46,809 bases of DNA from Lachnospiraceae bacterium (GTDB lineage: Bacteria; Bacillota; Clostridia; Lachnospirales; Lachnospiraceae). Where the stretch lies: contig JAJQCQ010000052.1 in NCBI GenBank assembly GCA_021202635.1, positions 52,277 through 99,085 on the forward strand, written 5' to 3'. The notes below the pieces were generated by a model that saw only the letters and a program-made list of their open reading frames with translations, did not search any database and was not told the DNA's origin. Positions within the stretch are counted from its first letter, which is position 1; every line of letters begins with the position of its first letter. Positions 1 through 8,865 of the stretch are shown here, in pieces. Made by a program: the position numbers and the translations under genes.

Positions 1-361
1 CCCCTGGCATTACCCGGATGTTATTTCCTGTATTTGTGTTCTTAGGAGTGAACCTGATATAAAAAATTTTACCCCCCCCCACCCCTCTCAAATCTACACC
101 TTTTTGGTTTTTTTCCGGATAAAACCTTGCATTTTTTGCTTTCTTTTAGGAAATATGTATATTTTTTCTCGAAAATGCGGCTGACAATTCAAGAGTTTGC
201 CATTATTTTAAAAAGCGCTGTTCGTCAAATTGATAACGGGCAGCCGGGATAAAAGGGATTTTTTATGAAGCATGGCGAACAATTGTCGGTTCTTTCTTAT
301 AAAAGTCTTTTCAAACACACCCATTTCTGGTAAAATCAGGAAAAATCAGGAGGATTTCTTT
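1..361. other. AT-rich upstream region, no gene recognised
   Basis: No gene is supported here. The segment is rich in A and T, with a run of nine C at about 72-80 and several T tracts. A candidate start at 272 could extend the mannosidase by 30 residues, but that extension (many Asn, Lys and Phe) is unlike the family and has no ribosome binding site. The AGGAGG at about 349-354 serves the ATG at 362. No clear sigma-A promoter was found. Confidence 0.5.
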
Positions 362-3300
362 ATGAAGCTTGGCAGACAATGGGATTCCCGGCTGCAGATC
401 TGGGATGAAGCCTTCGAGGCAAATCTTTATCAGCCAATCCATGAAATTGAGGTGGATGGGTTTACAACAATGAAGCATCTCACACTGGAACAGGCCCGTT
501 CCGGTAACTTCCGCCCGTTTATGACGGGCGAATCGTGGGGAAAGAAATGGGAATACGGCTGGTTTCACTGTACCGTTTGTATTCCAAAGGAGGCAGAAGG
601 AAAACGGGTTCTGCTCCATCTTGGCACAGCGGAAGAGATGCTGGTCTTTGTGAACGGAAAGGAAGCCGGTTCGATAGACCGAAAGCATTTATATATAGAA
701 GTAACCGACTGCGCGATCCCCGGCAGGGAATTTGAGATTTACGCAGAATGCTATGCCGGACACGGCGTCCGGAGAGAAGATGGCGGGATACAGCCGCGAG
801 ATGCCGTTCCCGTCCCGGAACCGTCAAAGCCCCAGTGCAGGATCCGCCCCAGTCATTTCGGTATCTGGAACCAGGCGATGTTTGAGGCCTATGCGGATTA
901 TCATACCCTCTATGACCTCTTTTTACAGCTTCCCGCTTCCAGCCTGCGCTCGATGGAGATCGCAGAAGGCCTGAAAAAATTCACTTATATAGCAGACTTT
1001 GAGCTGGACGAGCCGGAGCGCACCAGAAGCGTGACAGAGGCGGCCCGGGTGCTCGCTCCTCTTCTCGCCAGAAAAAACGGAGATACCGTACCGGAATATA
1101 CGGTTTTCGGACAGTCTCATCTGGATCTGGTCTGGCTCTGGCCGCTGGCGGAAACCGACCGCAAGTGTGCCCGCACCTATGCCAATCAGCTGGCGATGAT
1201 GGACCGCTATCCGGACTATCGGTTTCTGCTTTGCTGTCCAACCATTCTGATGACATTGAAAAAACAGTATCCGGACCTATACCGCCGTGTCCGCGAAAAA
1301 ACAGCCAGCGGCCAGTTTATCCCGGAGGGTTCTGTCTGGGTTGAGAGTGACACCAACCTGCCGTCCGGCGAGAGCCTGATCCGCCAGTTTGTATGGGGCA
1401 AGCGCTTTTTTGCACAGGAATTCGATACCGACACCAAAATAGCCTGGCTGCCGGACTGTTTCGGCTTCAGCGGAGCACTGCCGCAGATCATGGAAGGCTG
1501 CCGGGTTCCTTATTTTGCAACACAAAAGCTTCTGCGCTGCGACCCGGAATGCGAGCCCTTTCCCTATAATAACTTCTGGTGGGAAGGCATCGACGGCACC
1601 CGCACGCTATCCCATATTTTCTTCGATTACAATGCGCCTTTTACTCCCATGCAGCTGACGAAGCGCTGGGAAAAAGACCGCAGGCAGCCGGATCATGTCA
1701 ATGGCCTGATCTTCCCCTTTGGCTATGGGGACGGCGGCGGCGGCGCCACGGAAATCATGATGGAGACCTATCACAGATGCCAGGATCTTGAAGGCCTGCC
1801 CCGCTGCCGGATGGAAAGTCCGGTGCGGTATTTTGAGCGGCTCGAAGATGTCGGAGAGTCTTCTGTCGGCCAAAAGAACCCAGAAAACATCTGCAATACA
1901 GGAGCTGTCTCGAAACACGCCACGGAAAAAGTTCCGGAGGTTTATTACGGAGAACTCTACCTGGCGTGGCACCGCGGTACCTACACGGTAGTATCTGAGA
2001 TCAAACAGAAGCTCCGCGAGGCGGAATTTGCCCTGCGTGAAGCGGAATACCTGGCAGGACTGCTTCGTCTGGATGGTAAACTGCAGGAGCCGACGGCTGT
2101 GCCTCCCTGTCAAACCCCCGGAAAAGAGGGACACAGAGAAACAGCGGAAAAGGGAAGCTCCCACATTGCTCCGGATTCTTCCGGAAAATCCGTTCTGGAG
2201 CTGATTCATGCTCTGTGGGAAGAACTGCTTCTCCAGGATTTCCACGATGCCGCGGCAGGCTCCTCCATCCACAGGGTGAACCAGGAGGTCATTGCCGCAC
2301 TGGAGCATGTTGCCGCCAGAAGCCGCGCATTGGCCCAAGAACTGCTGACAGAACTGGCCGGCGAAGCTGCCGTTTTTAATTCACTCAGCTGGGGGCGTTC
2401 GGTTCAAGGAAATGCTCTGCCTCCATGTGGATATGTTCTGCTGGAAAGCCGCCCGCAAAGCATGACAGACTCGCAGGATACGTCTGCGGCAAAAGAAAGC
2501 ACAGCTGCCTCGCAAAGTCATACCATGTGCGAAGCGGAATCCGAAAAGCTCTGGAAAATCGAAATGGGTGCCGACCAGGTGATCATCCGCACTTCTTACT
2601 ACCGTGCTATCCTGGACCACTGCGGACGCATTGTCAGCCTGAAGGACGCCAAAAGCGATTATGAATATGCCGACACTCCACTGAACGATTTGCGCATGTA
2701 TCAGGATATCAACCATTATTATGACGCGTGGGAAATCAGCCGGATGTACGAACAGATTCCCGAACCGTTCACAGCAAAACCGGACTTTATCTTTCTAGAG
2801 GAAGCATCACAGGCGGAAGCCGCTTCCGGAAATCCCACTGTGGCAGAGAACACCTGTGACAGGAAAAATACATCCTCAAAAAATGCCGTCGCCATGATAG
2901 AGCGAAAAGAAGCGCACTTTACTTTTCGGCAGAAGATTCATTTTTCCGCCGCAAAGCCGGAAATTGTCTTTGAAACAGAAATCGACTGGCATGAGCGGCA
3001 CCGAATCCTGAAGGTGGATTTTCCGACTACCATTTTTACCAGAGAGGTGCTTGAAGAGATTCAGTTCGGTTATATGAAGCGCCCGACTCACTGGTCGCGG
3101 CAGTACGAAAAGGATCAGTACGAGACCTGCCACCATAAATACGCCGCCCTGACTGACGGCGCCAATGGGCTGGCACTGATCAACAACACAAGATACGGTC
3201 TCTCCGCCAGGGACAGCTGTATTTCCCTGACGCTTCTTCGCGCTCCGGCCGTGCCGGATATGACTTCTGACGAGGGGCTGCACCGGTTCCGGTATGTGCT

Positions 3301-3712
3301 GCTGCCCTTCAGAGGACCGTTCCAGTACAGTGAGGTGCCAAGGGTCGGATACGAATACAACACACCGGTGACTGCCACCAAAGCGGCGGAACTCCTGCTG
3401 CAGTCTGATCGCACAAAGCAAGGGGCCGATATTACCTGTACGTCCTCCCGCAGCTTTTTCTCCATTGAAGGTGCGGAAGTCTTTCTGGAAACCTGTAAGC
3501 CCGCCATGGATGTACCGAACGGCGTCGTCCTCCGGTTGTACGAACCGATGGGCATGGCCGTGGACTGCCGCCTGCATCTGCCGGCACAGGTAAAGCAGGT
3601 GTGGCGCTGCAATATGCTGGAAGAAAAGCAGGAGGTTCTGCTTCTTGCAGACCAGACAGTACAGCTTCACTTTGGCGCCTTTAAAATTCTTACACTGCTG
3701 CTGGAAATATAG
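362..3712 (+). CDS. GH38 alpha-mannosidase
   Basis: This 1116-residue protein is a glycoside hydrolase family 38 alpha-mannosidase, a zinc enzyme that removes alpha-linked mannose from glycans. The N-terminal part is beta-rich. The catalytic core starts near residue 250 with HLDLVWLWP, whose His and Asp fit the zinc ligands. It continues with WVESDTNLPSGES and with WLPDCFGFS near residue 365, whose Asp fits the nucleophile. FHDAAAG further on fits the HHDAITG-type zinc-ligand segment, and the C-terminal beta domains follow. No signal peptide is visible, so it is probably cytoplasmic and acts on imported oligosaccharides. The start was chosen for the AGGAGG eight bases upstream. Several Ala/Ser/Glu-rich stretches (about 510-540, 590-630, 700-720) look like loop insertions and make it slightly longer than usual. 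A strong hairpin follows the stop. Confidence 0.93.
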   Translation: MKLGRQWDSRLQIWDEAFEANLYQPIHEIEVDGFTTMKHLTLEQARSGNFRPFMTGESWGKKWEYGWFHCTVCIPKEAEGKRVLLHLGTAEEMLVFVNGKEAGSIDRKHLYIEVTDCAIPGREFEIYAECYAGHGVRREDGGIQPRDAVPVPEPSKPQCRIRPSHFGIWNQAMFEAYADYHTLYDLFLQLPASSLRSMEIAEGLKKFTYIADFELDEPERTRSVTEAARVLAPLLARKNGDTVPEYTVFGQSHLDLVWLWPLAETDRKCARTYANQLAMMDRYPDYRFLLCCPTILMTLKKQYPDLYRRVREKTASGQFIPEGSVWVESDTNLPSGESLIRQFVWGKRFFAQEFDTDTKIAWLPDCFGFSGALPQIMEGCRVPYFATQKLLRCDPECEPFPYNNFWWEGIDGTRTLSHIFFDYNAPFTPMQLTKRWEKDRRQPDHVNGLIFPFGYGDGGGGATEIMMETYHRCQDLEGLPRCRMESPVRYFERLEDVGESSVGQKNPENICNTGAVSKHATEKVPEVYYGELYLAWHRGTYTVVSEIKQKLREAEFALREAEYLAGLLRLDGKLQEPTAVPPCQTPGKEGHRETAEKGSSHIAPDSSGKSVLELIHALWEELLLQDFHDAAAGSSIHRVNQEVIAALEHVAARSRALAQELLTELAGEAAVFNSLSWGRSVQGNALPPCGYVLLESRPQSMTDSQDTSAAKESTAASQSHTMCEAESEKLWKIEMGADQVIIRTSYYRAILDHCGRIVSLKDAKSDYEYADTPLNDLRMYQDINHYYDAWEISRMYEQIPEPFTAKPDFIFLEEASQAEAASGNPTVAENTCDRKNTSSKNAVAMIERKEAHFTFRQKIHFSAAKPEIVFETEIDWHERHRILKVDFPTTIFTREVLEEIQFGYMKRPTHWSRQYEKDQYETCHHKYAALTDGANGLALINNTRYGLSARDSCISLTLLRAPAVPDMTSDEGLHRFRYVLLPFRGPFQYSEVPRVGYEYNTPVTATKAAELLLQSDRTKQGADITCTSSRSFFSIEGAEVFLETCKPAMDVPNGVVLRLYEPMGMAVDCRLHLPAQVKQVWRCNMLEEKQEVLLLADQTVQLHFGAFKILTLLLEI

Positions 3713-3752
3713 AATTACCTGAATATCCGTGAAGTTCATAAACACCCATACA

Positions 3753-3790
3753 GGCGGCGCAAGCGTCACCAGCTGACGGATTGCGCCGCC
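3753..3790 (+). terminator. Strong hairpin after the mannosidase gene
   Basis: GGCGGCGCAA (3753-3762) pairs with TTGCGCCGCC (3781-3790), and inside it CGTCA pairs with TGACG. The hairpin is very GC-rich and lies 40 bases after the stop. No T-run follows, so it may protect the 3' end or be a weak terminator. Confidence 0.5.
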
Positions 3791-3871
3791 AACCATAACA
3801 TAATAGTGGACAACTCGCTGGACATAAGCTGTAACCAGATATACTGCTCATTTCAGGAGATGGTCGTCATC

Positions 3872-4060
3872 ATGAGAAAAAAATCGATCCGAGTGGTGGT
3901 CCACTACCCTGATTCATACAGAAATAAAACGGACGCTTTTCATGCACATCTGGAAGAAGCAAATACTTTTATGGTTTCACTGGCAGTAAAACACCTGGGA
4001 TGTTCTCAGAAACAGCTCCGGTCCATTCTTGACAAACTTACCGCACCAGAAAAAAAATGA
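3872..4060 (+). CDS. Small protein of unknown function (62 aa)
   Basis: A short basic protein beginning MRKKSIRVVVHYPDS. I do not recognise the family. The middle is predicted helical (FHAHLEEANTFMVSLAVKHL), and the C-terminus is a second helix ending in Lys residues. The ATG at 3872 is preferred because of AGGAG at 3855-3859; an in-frame ATG at 3806 has no ribosome binding site. The stop overlaps the ATG of the truncated ABC ATPase as ATGA, so the two are translationally coupled today. That is odd, because the partner has lost its N-terminus: this gene appears to sit where the rest of the ATPase, and perhaps the binding protein, would be expected. It is richer in A and T than its neighbours. 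Confidence 0.55.
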   Translation: MRKKSIRVVVHYPDSYRNKTDAFHAHLEEANTFMVSLAVKHLGCSQKQLRSILDKLTAPEKK

Positions 4061-4818
4061 TCATCTGTTTCCGCTACTTTCACATCGGCAAATCCACGCT
4101 GCTCTCTTTAATTTCAGGGCTGCTTCTCCCCGAGAGCGGAACGATTTCCTATGCGGAGAGACACGCAGGGGAATTCTCCGGCCATCCCCGGACGCGCCCT
4201 GCGCTGGCGGGCAGAAGACAAAAAGAGCGTTTTCTGTCCGATCAGACGGGCAAAAACAGCATCGGATACATGCTGCAAAAAGACCATCTTTTTGAGTGGA
4301 GGACCATTTACCGGAATATTCTGCTCGGGCTTGAGATTCAGCATCGGCTGGATGAAGCCGCGCGCACCCGCGTGGACCAGATGCTGGAAAACTACGGACT
4401 GGCGCGGTTCCGCGACGCCAGACCGAGCGAGCTTTCCGGCGGCATGCGCCAACGTGCAGCGCTGATCCGCACGCTCGCGCCGAACCCGGAGCTGCTTCTG
4501 CTGGATGAACCGTTTTCCGCGCTTGACTACCAGACAAGGCTGACGGTCTGTGACGATGTCGCCGCGATTTTGTACAGGGAAAAGAAAACAGCGCTCCTTG
4601 TCACGCACGATCTTTCGGAAGCCATCAGCCTGGCTGACCGCATTCTTGTCCTGACCAGACGTCCTGCCCGGATCCGGACGATCCTGACCGTCCGCTTCGC
4701 ACGGGAGAGTCCGGAATCCGCTCTCTCCAGGCTGACTCCTTTTGAGCGGCGCGGGGAGCCGGAATTTCAGGAATACTTTAATTTCCTCTGGAAGGAGCTG
4801 AACGCAGATGGAGAATAA
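4057..4818 (+). CDS. ABC transporter ATPase, N-terminally truncated, damaged P-loop
   Basis: ATP-binding subunit of the NitT/TauT (SsuB/TauB) type. Recognisable parts are the Q-loop (IGYMLQKDHLFEW, about residues 69-81), the signature LSGGMRQRAALIRTLA, Walker B (LLLLDEPFSALD) and the H-loop (LLVTHDLSEAI). The N-terminus is wrong. Family members have 35-40 residues of beta strands and then a full GxxxxGKST Walker A. Here the protein starts MIICFRYFHIGKSTLL, so GKST is kept but the first Gly position is Arg. An in-frame stop at 4030-4032 rules out a longer reading. A deletion or recombination probably fused unrelated DNA to the middle of the P-loop. It is probably inactive or strongly impaired. 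It overlaps the permease gene by 11 bases. The loop after GKST (residues 30-68) is unusually long. Confidence 0.85.
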   Translation: MIICFRYFHIGKSTLLSLISGLLLPESGTISYAERHAGEFSGHPRTRPALAGRRQKERFLSDQTGKNSIGYMLQKDHLFEWRTIYRNILLGLEIQHRLDEAARTRVDQMLENYGLARFRDARPSELSGGMRQRAALIRTLAPNPELLLLDEPFSALDYQTRLTVCDDVAAILYREKKTALLVTHDLSEAISLADRILVLTRRPARIRTILTVRFARESPESALSRLTPFERRGEPEFQEYFNFLWKELNADGE

Positions 4819-5635
4819 ATACGATAGCAATAAAAAAGAGTCATTGAGTCTCTCACAGCTAAATTACCTGAAAGACTTAAAGCGGCAGCAGCACCGGATC
4901 CGGGCGATCCGGATTTTGATTTTTGTCCTGTTTCTGCTGCTGTGGGAAACGGCCGTCCGGGTCGGATGGATCGATGGGTTTATTTTCAGCAGTCCGTCAC
5001 GGATGGCTCAGACCTTTCAGAATCTGTGGAACAACGGAACACTTCTCCGGCATACCGGAATCACACTGGCAGAGACGCTGATCAGCTTTTCTCTTGTCGT
5101 CGTGCTTGGCATCGGCTGCGCGGTACTGCTCTGGTACAGCAGCACACTGTCCGAGATTCTGGAACCGTACTTCGTCATTCTGAACAGCCTGCCGAAGTCC
5201 GCACTGGCGCCCCTGCTGATCGTCTGGCTGGGCGCGAACCTGAAATCCATTATCGTCTCCGGCATTTCAGTGGCAATTTTCGGGACCATTCTGAATCTTT
5301 ATACCGGTTTTATGGAGATGGACCCGGATAAAATGAAACTGATTTACACACTCCAGGGCACAAAAAAGGATGTCCTTTTTCAGGTCATCCTCCCCGGAAC
5401 GCTCCCGCTGCTGATCAGCATTATGAAGGTCAATATCGGGCTCTGCCTCGTCGGCGTCGTCATCGGTGAATTCATCGGTGCCAGAGAAGGGCTGGGCTAC
5501 CTGATCATTTACGGCAGCCAGGTCTTCAAACTGGACCTCGTGATTCTGTCCATTGTGATTTTATGCGTAATTGCAGTCCTGCTTTACGCAATTTTAAACC
5601 TGCTCGAAAAAAAATGTACGCGGCCGTGCGCATAG
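4808..5635 (+). CDS. ABC transporter permease, NitT/TauT/SsuC family
   Basis: A 275-residue inner-membrane permease. It has about six hydrophobic segments, the first at residues 36-55 (ILIFVLFLLLWETAVRVGW). The EAA-type cytoplasmic loop (VILPGTLPLLISIMKVNIG) contacts the ATPase, followed by GVVIGEFIGAREGLGYLI, typical of sulfonate, taurine, nitrate or thiamine-precursor transporters. The start overlaps the ATPase gene, and AAGGAG precedes it by about ten bases. With the ATPase truncated and no substrate-binding protein nearby, the system looks decayed, or dependent on parts encoded elsewhere. The substrate cannot be told from sequence. Confidence 0.88.
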   Translation: MENKYDSNKKESLSLSQLNYLKDLKRQQHRIRAIRILIFVLFLLLWETAVRVGWIDGFIFSSPSRMAQTFQNLWNNGTLLRHTGITLAETLISFSLVVVLGIGCAVLLWYSSTLSEILEPYFVILNSLPKSALAPLLIVWLGANLKSIIVSGISVAIFGTILNLYTGFMEMDPDKMKLIYTLQGTKKDVLFQVILPGTLPLLISIMKVNIGLCLVGVVIGEFIGAREGLGYLIIYGSQVFKLDLVILSIVILCVIAVLLYAILNLLEKKCTRPCA

Positions 5636-5640
5636 AAAAC

Positions 5641-5662
5641 GGCAGGGTGAGAGAACCCTGCC
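5641..5662. terminator. Bidirectional terminator between convergent genes
   Basis: GGCAGGGT (5641-5648) pairs with ACCCTGCC (5655-5662) around a six-base loop. On the minus strand the stem is followed by GTTTTCT, which fits a terminator for the hydrolase gene. On the plus strand TGTCTTCT follows, a weaker tail for the permease gene. Confidence 0.75.
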
Positions 5663-5795
5663 TGTCTTCTGTGCAAATCAATATTCCGTTTTCATCCGGT
5701 CTTCCCGGCAAATGCGAAGACCGGTTCTGACCGTTCCCGGAGTACAAGCCTCCGGTTCTTCCGTATCAGATCAGGTATTCCGCCATGGCTTCCTC

Positions 5796-8642
5796 TCAGG
5801 CATAGAGCTGTCCGGCCACTACCGTAAACTCCGCGCCATAATACTCGATCGTGCCGTTATAGTCCGTATCCAGGACACCGTCCGTCACTACAAAATATTC
5901 CCCGTCATACAGCACAACCTGTGAAACCTTCTGTACCATACCGGCGCCAATGAAATACCACAGATCATCACCGCCGATGGTGGAAGAATTCAGCCACAGT
6001 CCGCTGTAGGTAAGCAAAAGCCGTCCTTCCACTGCCAGGAATGTCTCGCCATCGTATTCCACCAGTCCGTTCTTCGAGGAATCCAGGATGCCGTTCGTGA
6101 TATAGAACCATGCCTCATCATAGAGTGCCAGTCCTGTGTACTGCAGCTGAACCTGCCCGAACGCCGCGAAATACCATACATCCTCATACAGGCAAAGACC
6201 GTTCGCATCCGTATCCACCAGACCGTCTCTGATGAAAAACAGTCCGCCGTCAAACGCAGTCACTCCGCTGTAGTCCTCCGCAAATGTACCATTCTGATAA
6301 TAGCGGAAAATGCCGTCCTCATCCAGCGTCAATCCATCCTTCTGCGCCGTCTCGCTGCCTTCACCGCTGTCGCCGCCCTCACCAGTCAGCGCGCTGACCG
6401 GAGTCTCCGGTGTTCCGTCGCCATCCGCGTCTGTCAGATAGGTCGACTGTCCCGTCACGATCAGAGCGGCCGCGCCGTCTGAACAGTACTCAGTGATCAT
6501 CGCGATCGCGCCGGTGCTGTAATCGCTGTACTGAATCACATCACATACAAAGCCATCGCTGCCGGACGCACTGACTAATATCTGGTAAACACCCGCGTCC
6601 AGGAAGCAGCAAAGGGTTCCAAGCAGTGTGTCACTGCTGCTCGCATCTCCAAGGAAATAGAAGCAGTCTTCATAACCGTCCGCGATCCAGACGCCATTAT
6701 CCGCCGTCACATACAGAAGCGGGGTGCTGTTCGCGTCTGTGATCGTATAAGCTGTCGCGCCTTCCAGACGAATCTTTACCAGTGCGGACAGATCACTTCC
6801 CGCAGAAGAAGCGGAGGTCTCTGACCAGGTCCCGGCCATCGCCGCGTCGATCAGACTGTAAGTCGTCGTGCTCTGCACAAGTGCGGAATGATCCGCCGAC
6901 ACATATTTGATGCTGTTGCCGTTCGTCCCGGTAGCGGTGCGTCCGCCAAGCGTTGCGCTGTACAGTGGTACAGTGCCGTCTCCGAGCGTCGTCACAGAGA
7001 TGTCTTCCAGACTCCCGTCTTCCGTGCTTACGCCAATGCCGGAAACCGTCTTTTCTCCGGTGCCGACGATCACATAAGAATCCACCAGATCAACCGGGTT
7101 CGCAGCAGATATCGCGCTCATCTCTGCCGCCGCTACGGCATAGAAGCTGCTCGAATAGCGGGAGGAGATAAATGCCAGCACTGCTTCCGCGGAATATGCC
7201 GCAGTTGTCTCCGTCACTCCCGTTGCCTGGCCATTCGGCGCCAGAGAGGAATAATCCGTGCAGCTGTAAATCACAGAATTCGCCGCCAGATATTCCGTCG
7301 TCGGCAGAAGCTCATACACGGTCATCAGACTCTGCGCTGCCGATTTAAAGAGTGACTTTGTGAGGATTCCGGTCGTTCCTTCCAGGAAAGCTCCTGTCTC
7401 CATCACGTACAGCGCCTGCGGCGCACCCTGATACGGAGTGCCGATCGTGATCAGCTTCTCCACCTTTGCTCCGCCAGTGGTTCCGATATAAGCGCCGGCT
7501 ACCAGTCCGCCCATGCTGTGGCAGACGAGAACAACATCGGTGTAGCCCTGCGCCTCAATATACTGATAGAGGGCCGTCGCGCCGTCCGCGATCGAGGTCC
7601 GCCAGTCGTAAGAGAAGAACTGCACCTCGTACTCTCCGCCGTTGGCCGTGTCATATTTTTCATAAAGCTCATGCACCAGCGCGGTGTACGTACCGTTCGC
7701 GCCGATGCTTTCGTCTGTCGCGCTGACCGACTTCGCCGTCACATTGGTCGTATCCGCAAGCAGCTGGGCGTAAGCGGCCAGATAAGCGCTGTCCGAAAGC
7801 ACACTGGCCGTCAGGGTCGGCGACCAGACCGTCGTCCCCGCCGGAATCGTCAACGCTCCCGCGCTGACTGTCTGTGCAGCAACCAGCTCACTGCCCGCGA
7901 TTCCCGGTACCACGATAATCGCCTTCTTTTCCGTCGTATCGACAGCCGTCACTTCCGTGGATACCGCTGCGCTCTCCGCGCCCGGATACGTAAAGGTCAC
8001 CGTACTGGTCCCGGCCATAGCCAGCGTAGCTGTAACATAAACAACATAGGACTGTTTTGTCGTATCTACAGGAGAAACCACCGGTCCCTGTGTAGTTGAG
8101 GCGGTAAACGTAACCGCACCTTCCGTGTCGCCAGACCAGCAGGAGGTATCAAAACTCAGGCTGGCGTCCGCATCCACGGTCACCGTTACCGTAAAGGCAA
8201 CCATATCCCCAACCTTCAGTTCCTCATACTCTGTCGTAAACGTGCCGGCCGAAGCGTCCAAAAGCGCCGTCGTAATCGCACTGACCGACAGACTCGCCGC
8301 CGTCTCCTCATCCAGCGCGGGGATCGAATCTGCCGAGCCATCTGCGTCAGAAGCATCCGCAACCGTGATCTCCTCAATCACCAGTCCCGGCGCTTCCTCC
8401 TCATCCGTCGAAGCATCCGCTGCCGCCACTTCCGTCTGTTCAGCGTCCATGGCTGCATCGCTCTCCTCTGCTGTCTCCTCTGACACCACCAGATCGACCG
8501 CCTCTTCCTCAGACACAACAGACAGTTCTTCCGCCAGTACTACATCCGCTGTTGCTTCGCCCGCCTCACTTGCGAGCGCAGTCGTTGACAAAGAAGCACA
8601 CAGCATCACCGCCGTCATAAAAAGGGACACTTTCTTTCTCAT
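5796..8642 (-). CDS. Secreted LCAT-like alpha/beta hydrolase (lipase/acyltransferase) with C-terminal repeats
   Basis: A 948-residue exported enzyme. A Sec signal peptide (MRKKVSLFMTAVMLCASLSTTALASEA) is followed by an acidic Ala/Glu/Val-rich linker to about residue 115 and a beta-rich domain to about 240. The hydrolase domain (about 240-610) carries the marks of the lecithin:cholesterol acyltransferase family: IIVVPGIAGSEL, nucleophile Ser376 in CHSMGG, Asp555 in LGDGTVP and His585 in SADHSAL. A further domain and a Gly/Glu linker lead to C-terminal repeats (about 775-948) with recurring Tyr/Trp/Phe-Gly units (YFIGAGMV, FYITNGILD, FFIRDGLVDTD), which resemble cell-wall-binding repeats. It probably acts at the cell surface on lipids or esters. 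The start at 8642 has AGGAGG at ideal spacing; an ATG 12 codons upstream would spoil the signal peptide. Confidence 0.85.
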   Translation of the reverse strand: MRKKVSLFMTAVMLCASLSTTALASEAGEATADVVLAEELSVVSEEEAVDLVVSEETAEESDAAMDAEQTEVAAADASTDEEEAPGLVIEEITVADASDADGSADSIPALDEETAASLSVSAITTALLDASAGTFTTEYEELKVGDMVAFTVTVTVDADASLSFDTSCWSGDTEGAVTFTASTTQGPVVSPVDTTKQSYVVYVTATLAMAGTSTVTFTYPGAESAAVSTEVTAVDTTEKKAIIVVPGIAGSELVAAQTVSAGALTIPAGTTVWSPTLTASVLSDSAYLAAYAQLLADTTNVTAKSVSATDESIGANGTYTALVHELYEKYDTANGGEYEVQFFSYDWRTSIADGATALYQYIEAQGYTDVVLVCHSMGGLVAGAYIGTTGGAKVEKLITIGTPYQGAPQALYVMETGAFLEGTTGILTKSLFKSAAQSLMTVYELLPTTEYLAANSVIYSCTDYSSLAPNGQATGVTETTAAYSAEAVLAFISSRYSSSFYAVAAAEMSAISAANPVDLVDSYVIVGTGEKTVSGIGVSTEDGSLEDISVTTLGDGTVPLYSATLGGRTATGTNGNSIKYVSADHSALVQSTTTYSLIDAAMAGTWSETSASSAGSDLSALVKIRLEGATAYTITDANSTPLLYVTADNGVWIADGYEDCFYFLGDASSSDTLLGTLCCFLDAGVYQILVSASGSDGFVCDVIQYSDYSTGAIAMITEYCSDGAAALIVTGQSTYLTDADGDGTPETPVSALTGEGGDSGEGSETAQKDGLTLDEDGIFRYYQNGTFAEDYSGVTAFDGGLFFIRDGLVDTDANGLCLYEDVWYFAAFGQVQLQYTGLALYDEAWFYITNGILDSSKNGLVEYDGETFLAVEGRLLLTYSGLWLNSSTIGGDDLWYFIGAGMVQKVSQVVLYDGEYFVVTDGVLDTDYNGTIEYYGAEFTVVAGQLYA

Positions 8643-8735
8643 ACTCACTTCCTCCTTTTTTTCATTTTCCCTGTCCATTCAAAACCAGGATCATTCGCAA
8701 CTGTAACTGATCTTCACAGTGATACGATGGTACTT

Positions 8736-8764
8736 ATCATAAATGAAATTCCGGAAAAAAGCAA
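8736..8764 (-). promoter_or_regulatory. Predicted sigma-A promoter of the hydrolase gene
   Basis: On the minus strand, TTGCTT (8759-8764) is separated by 17 bases from TATGAT (8736-8741). The transcript would carry a leader of about 85 bases to the ATG at 8642. The -35 is imperfect and the direct repeats at 8771-8803 abut it, which fits an activated promoter. Confidence 0.6.
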
Positions 8765-8770
8765 CCGGTT

Positions 8771-8803
8771 TCAGTCAAACGGTCGTTTTTTCAGTTAAAC
8801 GGT
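8771..8803 (-). promoter_or_regulatory. Paired direct repeats upstream of the -35 (possible LytTR boxes)
   Basis: TCAGTCAAACGGT (8771-8783) and TCAGTTAAACGGT (8791-8803) differ by one base and are 20 bp apart, about two helical turns. Read with the hydrolase gene they are ACCGTTTGACTGA and ACCGTTTAACTGA, just upstream of its -35. The core resembles AgrA/LytTR boxes. The assignment to a regulator is inference. Confidence 0.5.
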
Positions 8804-8865
8804 AAAGGCACATTTGCAGGAAAGGCGGTTCGAAAGACAGCGCGAGCTTTTCCGGATTTCATCGA

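Noticed and set aside
72-80. Run of nine C near the window start
   Set aside because: It lies outside any supported gene; such runs are prone to sequencing slippage and carry no signal I can interpret.
272-361. 30-codon N-terminal extension of the mannosidase
   Set aside because: It has no ribosome binding site and a composition unlike the family; AGGAGG serves the ATG at 362.
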